Source: Bacillota bacterium (lineage in GTDB: Bacteria; Actinomycetota; Aquicultoria; Aquicultorales; Aquicultoraceae). Taken from it: a DNA stretch of 64,000 bases. Under the pieces are notes generated by a model, which was given only the letters and a program-made list of their open reading frames with translations, ran no database searches and had not been told where the DNA came from. Numbering within the stretch: the first letter of the stretch is position 1; each line of letters begins with the position of its first letter. Shown here piece after piece: positions 61,059-64,000 of the stretch. The DNA lies in contig JAIMBH010000007.1 of the NCBI GenBank assembly GCA_023511485.1, forward strand, positions 21,330-85,329, written 5' to 3'. The position numbers were made by a program, and so were the translations under genes.

Positions 61059-62357
61059 TTATTTAATTCTAATTTCAGCTCTGTCTTCCATTACGTCTAT
61101 CTCAGTGCCAAAGGCTTGAGATATTGTCTTGAGCCTTTTAAGGATTGAGTTTGCACTGCTTCCCTTTGCGACTTGAGGTTTTCCTGACGGGGTGATCTTA
61201 ACGGGGATAGCCTCGACCTTGGATACGGTATCGCCGGTCAACTCTACTTTTAAGATATAGGTCTCACTGGTCTTTGCGCCACGATTGGGGAAAATAAAGT
61301 TGCCTAAACTGTACGCAATAACTTTGCCTTTATATGTTTCAATGCCCTGCATAACATGTGGATGGTGGCCTATTGCAACATCGGCACCTGCGTCGATAAA
61401 TCTTCTTGCTAGCTGGATCTGAGAGGCTTGAGCGGTATCTTCCAGCTCAACGCCCCAGTGAAACGAGGCAATTACAAAATCATTTTCCGCTGCAGCCTTT
61501 CTAACATAGCTTTCAAGAGCAGGCCAGTTTGTCTTGGAATTTGCGATACCTGGTCTTTGACTGGTCACCCAAAATCCGGGTGGCACAACTGAAGAATAGG
61601 AGAAAAACGCTATCTTTTTGCCTTTTACGCTCAGAAGAGCCGGGCCATATACTTCCGCATGGTTGACCCCTGCTCCAGCGTGGTAGATACTGCTTTGGTC
61701 AAGGGCTTTTATTGTGTCAACAAATGCATCCGGGCCGTAATCCATTATATGGTTGTTGGCAAGTGAAACTAAGTTAATTCCTGCAGATCGCATAGTCCTG
61801 GCTACTTCAGGTGAGCTGCGAAAGGTATATTCTTTGCCTTCCACTGCTTGACCCCTGGTTGACAAAGGCCCCTCCAAGTTGCCGACAACAATATCACCCG
61901 CCTGAAACACATCTTTTACTCCGACAAAAGGCTCCTCTATCCCCTTGCTTTTTATCATCGAAGCAACCTGTCGGTCAAACATCATATCGCCGCAGCCCAG
62001 GAACACGATAGCGTTTGCTTGGCGTTTGCCTTTTGGCCTCTGAACATGCTTATTATCCAGATTATTATCCGCTGATGCCAAGGTGTCAGTGGATTCTTTG
62101 GCAGCGGTCATACTGTTTTTGCTAACAGTCTCGATCTTTTTGCCAGCCGAGGAGGTGGTATTGCGCACGGCTCTTCCCTTTAAGAGCCAAAGTGGAACAG
62201 CGGCTATGAGAATCAGGATTAAAAGCAGGAGAAAGATTCGCTTATACCTTATCTTTTTTCTTGCCTTTGCCCTTGAATGCCTGGCCGACCTCGAGAACTT
62301 GCTTTTTTCGATATCTTGCTGTGGGCGTTGGCTATTCCATTGATTGTTCTCTTCCAT
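61059..62357 (-). CDS. CapA family membrane-anchored metallophosphatase-like protein
   Basis: 432 residues. Basic cytosolic end, one helix (about 41-59), a low-complexity linker, then a PGA_cap domain (about 115-365) with FLGCGDMMFDR, GNLEGPLS, LANNHIMDYG, FHWGVE and GHHPHVMQG metal-site motifs. Related to CapA of poly-gamma-glutamate capsule synthesis, but no capB/capC neighbours are present, so the substrate is unknown. A C-terminal extension of about 65 residues follows. AGAAGGACAT precedes the ATG. Confidence 0.9.
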   Translation of the reverse strand: MEENNQWNSQRPQQDIEKSKFSRSARHSRAKARKKIRYKRIFLLLLILILIAAVPLWLLKGRAVRNTTSSAGKKIETVSKNSMTAAKESTDTLASADNNLDNKHVQRPKGKRQANAIVFLGCGDMMFDRQVASMIKSKGIEEPFVGVKDVFQAGDIVVGNLEGPLSTRGQAVEGKEYTFRSSPEVARTMRSAGINLVSLANNHIMDYGPDAFVDTIKALDQSSIYHAGAGVNHAEVYGPALLSVKGKKIAFFSYSSVVPPGFWVTSQRPGIANSKTNWPALESYVRKAAAENDFVIASFHWGVELEDTAQASQIQLARRFIDAGADVAIGHHPHVMQGIETYKGKVIAYSLGNFIFPNRGAKTSETYILKVELTGDTVSKVEAIPVKITPSGKPQVAKGSSANSILKRLKTISQAFGTEIDVMEDRAEIRIK

Positions 62358-62613
62358 ATGTCCTTCTGGAGCTTAAATTGGCATTATTTGCAATAAAGTT
62401 TCTGTAAAACTATTTTTACAGAGCTATTTTATCCCTAGCATGTACAACCCATAATGACTAACTTGTGGTGGATTTTCAAGTTTTATGTCTTAAGCAATAG
62501 ATATTTAGAACAGCATGCCAATAAATAGAAATCCTAAACAAAAAGCTCATGCCAAATATAAGATACATGACCTCAGTAACCGTTTGAAGCTCGCTTGAAT
62601 CTGGTGCTTAAGC

Positions 62614-62648
62614 TTAAGGGGTCAAGTCTTGTTAAGGGGTCAAGTCTT
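62614..62648. repeat. 17-bp direct repeat
   Basis: TTAAGGGGTCAAGTCTT occurs at 62614-62630 and again at 62632-62648, the second copy forming the left end of the MITE-like element. Confidence 0.8.
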
Positions 62649-62854
62649 GAATCTTGCCTGATCCTTGATACAATGAGGTAATTGGCATATTTGCGCTTAT
62701 GTACTAATTGAAAAAACAGAAGAAGTGCTTTTTAAACTGGCCTACCCTGGATGAACTTGATGAAAATATCTTATCCGTCTCTGACTTAAGAGATAAAAAA
62801 TAATTGATAAAAACTTTGTAAGCTTTAGAGATGCCAAGATTCAAGACCTGACCC
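62635..62854. mobile_element. MITE-like element, about 220 bp
   Basis: Left end AGGGGTCAAGTCTTGAATCTT (first 20 of 22 bp match at 62635-62656) and right end, CAAGATTCAAGACCTGACCC (62834-62853), are inverted repeats with one mismatch and one extra base. The inside has only a 31-codon frame (62708-62803) with no recognised domain. Non-autonomous element or remnant of a transposon; the ends resemble those linked to REP-type elements, which I cannot verify. Confidence 0.55.
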
Positions 62855-62994
62855 TATTTTCCTAGCAGAGGAAATCGCGTCCCTCCTGGCCCTGGCCCCT
62901 GGCTGTTTTTAAGATGAACATTCTCGTAGTGGAAGTGATGGCTCTTTGTCAAGAATATGTGCCATTGCAACTAGTGCGTATAAAATACATAAAT

Positions 62995-63124
62995 GCGCAG
63001 GAACGTCCCAGACTCCCTTATGCACATATAAGTATTTGTGGTATTTGTAGGAACGTCCCGGTTGCCGGTTGCCTTCAACCTGGAGTTTAAACTTTCCTGA
63101 GTATTTCTTTCGTGTTCTTCCCAT
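62995..63124 (-). pseudogene. IS3-type transposase OrfA fragment with repeated GGGACGTTCCT
   Basis: MGRTRKKYSGKFKLQV (from 63124) matches the first residues of IS3-family OrfA (RRKYSxEFKLQVV), then the sequence runs into GGCAACC direct repeats and two copies of GGGACGTTCCT (63060-63050 and 63009-62999) and loses any similarity. A relic, not a working gene, though the frame stays open to 62909. Confidence 0.5.
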
Positions 63125-63186
63125 GGCAACCATTCCTTTCATATCCTTGATTTTACAGGTTGCCATTCACTCTTGAGCATACTGGT

Positions 63187-63438
63187 TCAAGCTGGCGGGT
63201 TCATATCCTCCGATCCCCCCTTAATTTGTTTCCTAACCTGCAATAATCTTGCTATTAATCGTAATAGAGGACCTACGGTAAAACCAATAACGCTAACGAA
63301 CAAATAAGACCTATCATACGTCTTATCGATGATACTCATTATGGAGACCACGGTGTATGCTGTACCAAGAAGTATCAAGGCAGAACCCCAACGTCGAAGG
63401 CTTGATATTATATCCTTTCTCGAAGCTTTATCTTTCAT
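63187..63438 (-). CDS. Small two-helix membrane protein downstream of RHS gene
   Basis: 83 residues, helices at about 16-36 and 45-66 (YLFVSVIGFTVGPLLRLIA), basic C-terminus. No recognised family. About 45 bp downstream of the RHS gene on the same strand, the position where immunity genes for RHS-linked toxins usually sit; that role is a guess. Confidence 0.55.
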   Translation of the reverse strand: MKDKASRKDIISSLRRWGSALILLGTAYTVVSIMSIIDKTYDRSYLFVSVIGFTVGPLLRLIARLLQVRKQIKGGSEDMNPPA

Positions 63439-63481
63439 TCGTACGCCTTTATCCTAGATAGAATTTACCAAGTGCTCTAGG

Positions 63482-64000
63482 CTACCGTAGTTGATAAACA
63501 CCAATACGTATAATGTAGTATCCTTGGTTTTTCAACCAACCTTTCTTTATTGTTTCAGTAACTGCGCCTATAAGACCTGAAAGTCCAAGATCTTTTACGG
63601 TAGGCAGTTTGTCTAGCCCATATCTCTTGAGAACAAGCAGTACTGCAATAGATTCAACAGCTGTTACAGTACTAACAGAAATGCCTACAAACTGGATTCC
63701 ATTAGCGTGCCATTTTCTTTTACCATGAACTATAGGCACCCAATAACCGCCAGTCTCAAAAAAGCCAGTAGAGTACCAGATCGGTCCGATATGATTGTGC
63801 CTAACTTCTCGGCCATTGTACCAATAATAGTGTAATCCTTCCGGATCCACCCTATTTACCGGATCCCCCTCACAGTAAGTGTACGGGTTCTGGCTAGCTG
63901 GTCTATTCTCAAAGCCGGCAAATCTATCCTTTGAGGTAAACCTGCCTATCTCTGGATCATAGTAGCGGCTCTTTAAGAAATATAGCCCGGTTTCTTTGTC
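63482..64000 (-). CDS. RHS repeat protein, C-terminal part (cut by window edge)
   Basis: 173 codons visible, open at the window end. Begins DKETGLYFLKSRYYDPEIGR, the RHS-repeat core signature, then NPYTYCEGDPVNRVDPEG, after which the conserved core ends and a unique tail of about 120 residues starts (HYYWYNGREVRHNHIGP...). Such variable tails after the DPxG motif are often toxins in polymorphic-toxin systems. The tail has a hydrophobic stretch (IQFVGISVSTVTAVESIAVLLVL) that could be membrane-active. Toxicity is not shown. Confidence 0.88.
   Translation of the reverse strand, partial: DKETGLYFLKSRYYDPEIGRFTSKDRFAGFENRPASQNPYTYCEGDPVNRVDPEGLHYYWYNGREVRHNHIGPIWYSTGFFETGGYWVPIVHGKRKWHANGIQFVGISVSTVTAVESIAVLLVLKRYGLDKLPTVKDLGLSGLIGAVTETIKKGWLKNQGYYIIRIGVYQLR

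Noticed and set aside
62909..63166. 85-codon minus-strand frame as a functional gene
   Set aside because: Only about 16 residues resemble OrfA and the rest is repeat-derived sequence; listed as a relic instead.

Overview
The window reads like the chromosome of a monoderm, probably anaerobic to microaerobic bacterium of mid GC content. Several things point away from Proteobacteria: T-box leaders in front of pheS and thrS, a Tad pilus locus with no outer-membrane secretin, paired short TrkA proteins of the CeoB/CeoC type, an MmpS-like protein, and PP2C/STAS partner-switching proteins. An early-branching actinobacterial or Firmicutes-like lineage fits best. This is inference, because no 16S gene is present.

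Layout. (1) 1-8.6 kb: an arginine biosynthesis operon read leftward, argC-argJ-argB-argD-argF-argR-lipoprotein-argG-argH, with argH cut by the window edge. (2) 8.9-10 kb: a sugar-nucleotide pyrophosphorylase. (3) 10-18.2 kb: a translation block read leftward: thrS with a T-box, infC (ATC start) with rpmI and rplT, then pheS-pheT with a T-box. (4) 18.4-26.6 kb: a DUF362/ferredoxin protein, a TIM-barrel protein, rubredoxin plus flavodiiron protein, a large MEDS-PAS-GAF-SpoIIE phosphatase, an MmpS-like protein and a STAS protein. (5) 27-30.6 kb: tRNA-Val, tRNA-Cys and tRNA-Gly, then a thiol-redox group: a CsoR/CstR-like repressor, a thioredoxin-fold lipoprotein whose first active-site Cys codon is UGA (probable selenocysteine), an FmdB zinc ribbon, thioredoxin, a flavin reductase and a lone PIN protein. 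(6) 30.7-38.4 kb: a cbb3-type oxidase locus with CcoN, a five-haem CcoO fusion, CcoS-like and CcoP-like small proteins, a SafE-like protein, the CcoI copper ATPase and a lipoprotein cytochrome c. (7) 39-46.6 kb: a Tad/Flp pilus locus with two pilins. (8) 46.9-55.1 kb: an XRE/ImmA pair, then two paralogous P2-type cation ATPases flanking two TrkA-type NAD-binding proteins. (9) 55.4-62.4 kb: a PASTA-amidase, tRNA-Leu, a second GAF-SpoIIE phosphatase, a MacB-type ABC exporter and a CapA protein. (10) 62.4-64 kb: an accessory end with a MITE-like element, an IS remnant and the end of an RHS gene.

The best candidate for something undescribed is the thiol-redox group at 27.5-29.1 kb. It combines a predicted UxxC selenoprotein lipoprotein with a hairpin just after the UGA, a downstream repressor with the two-Cys, no-His pattern of persulfide sensors, and a thioredoxin promoter (TTGACA-17-TATAAA) whose spacer is covered by a perfect 11+3+11 palindrome. 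I infer a sulfur- or selenium-responsive redox regulon. Standard annotation would break the selenoprotein at its UGA.
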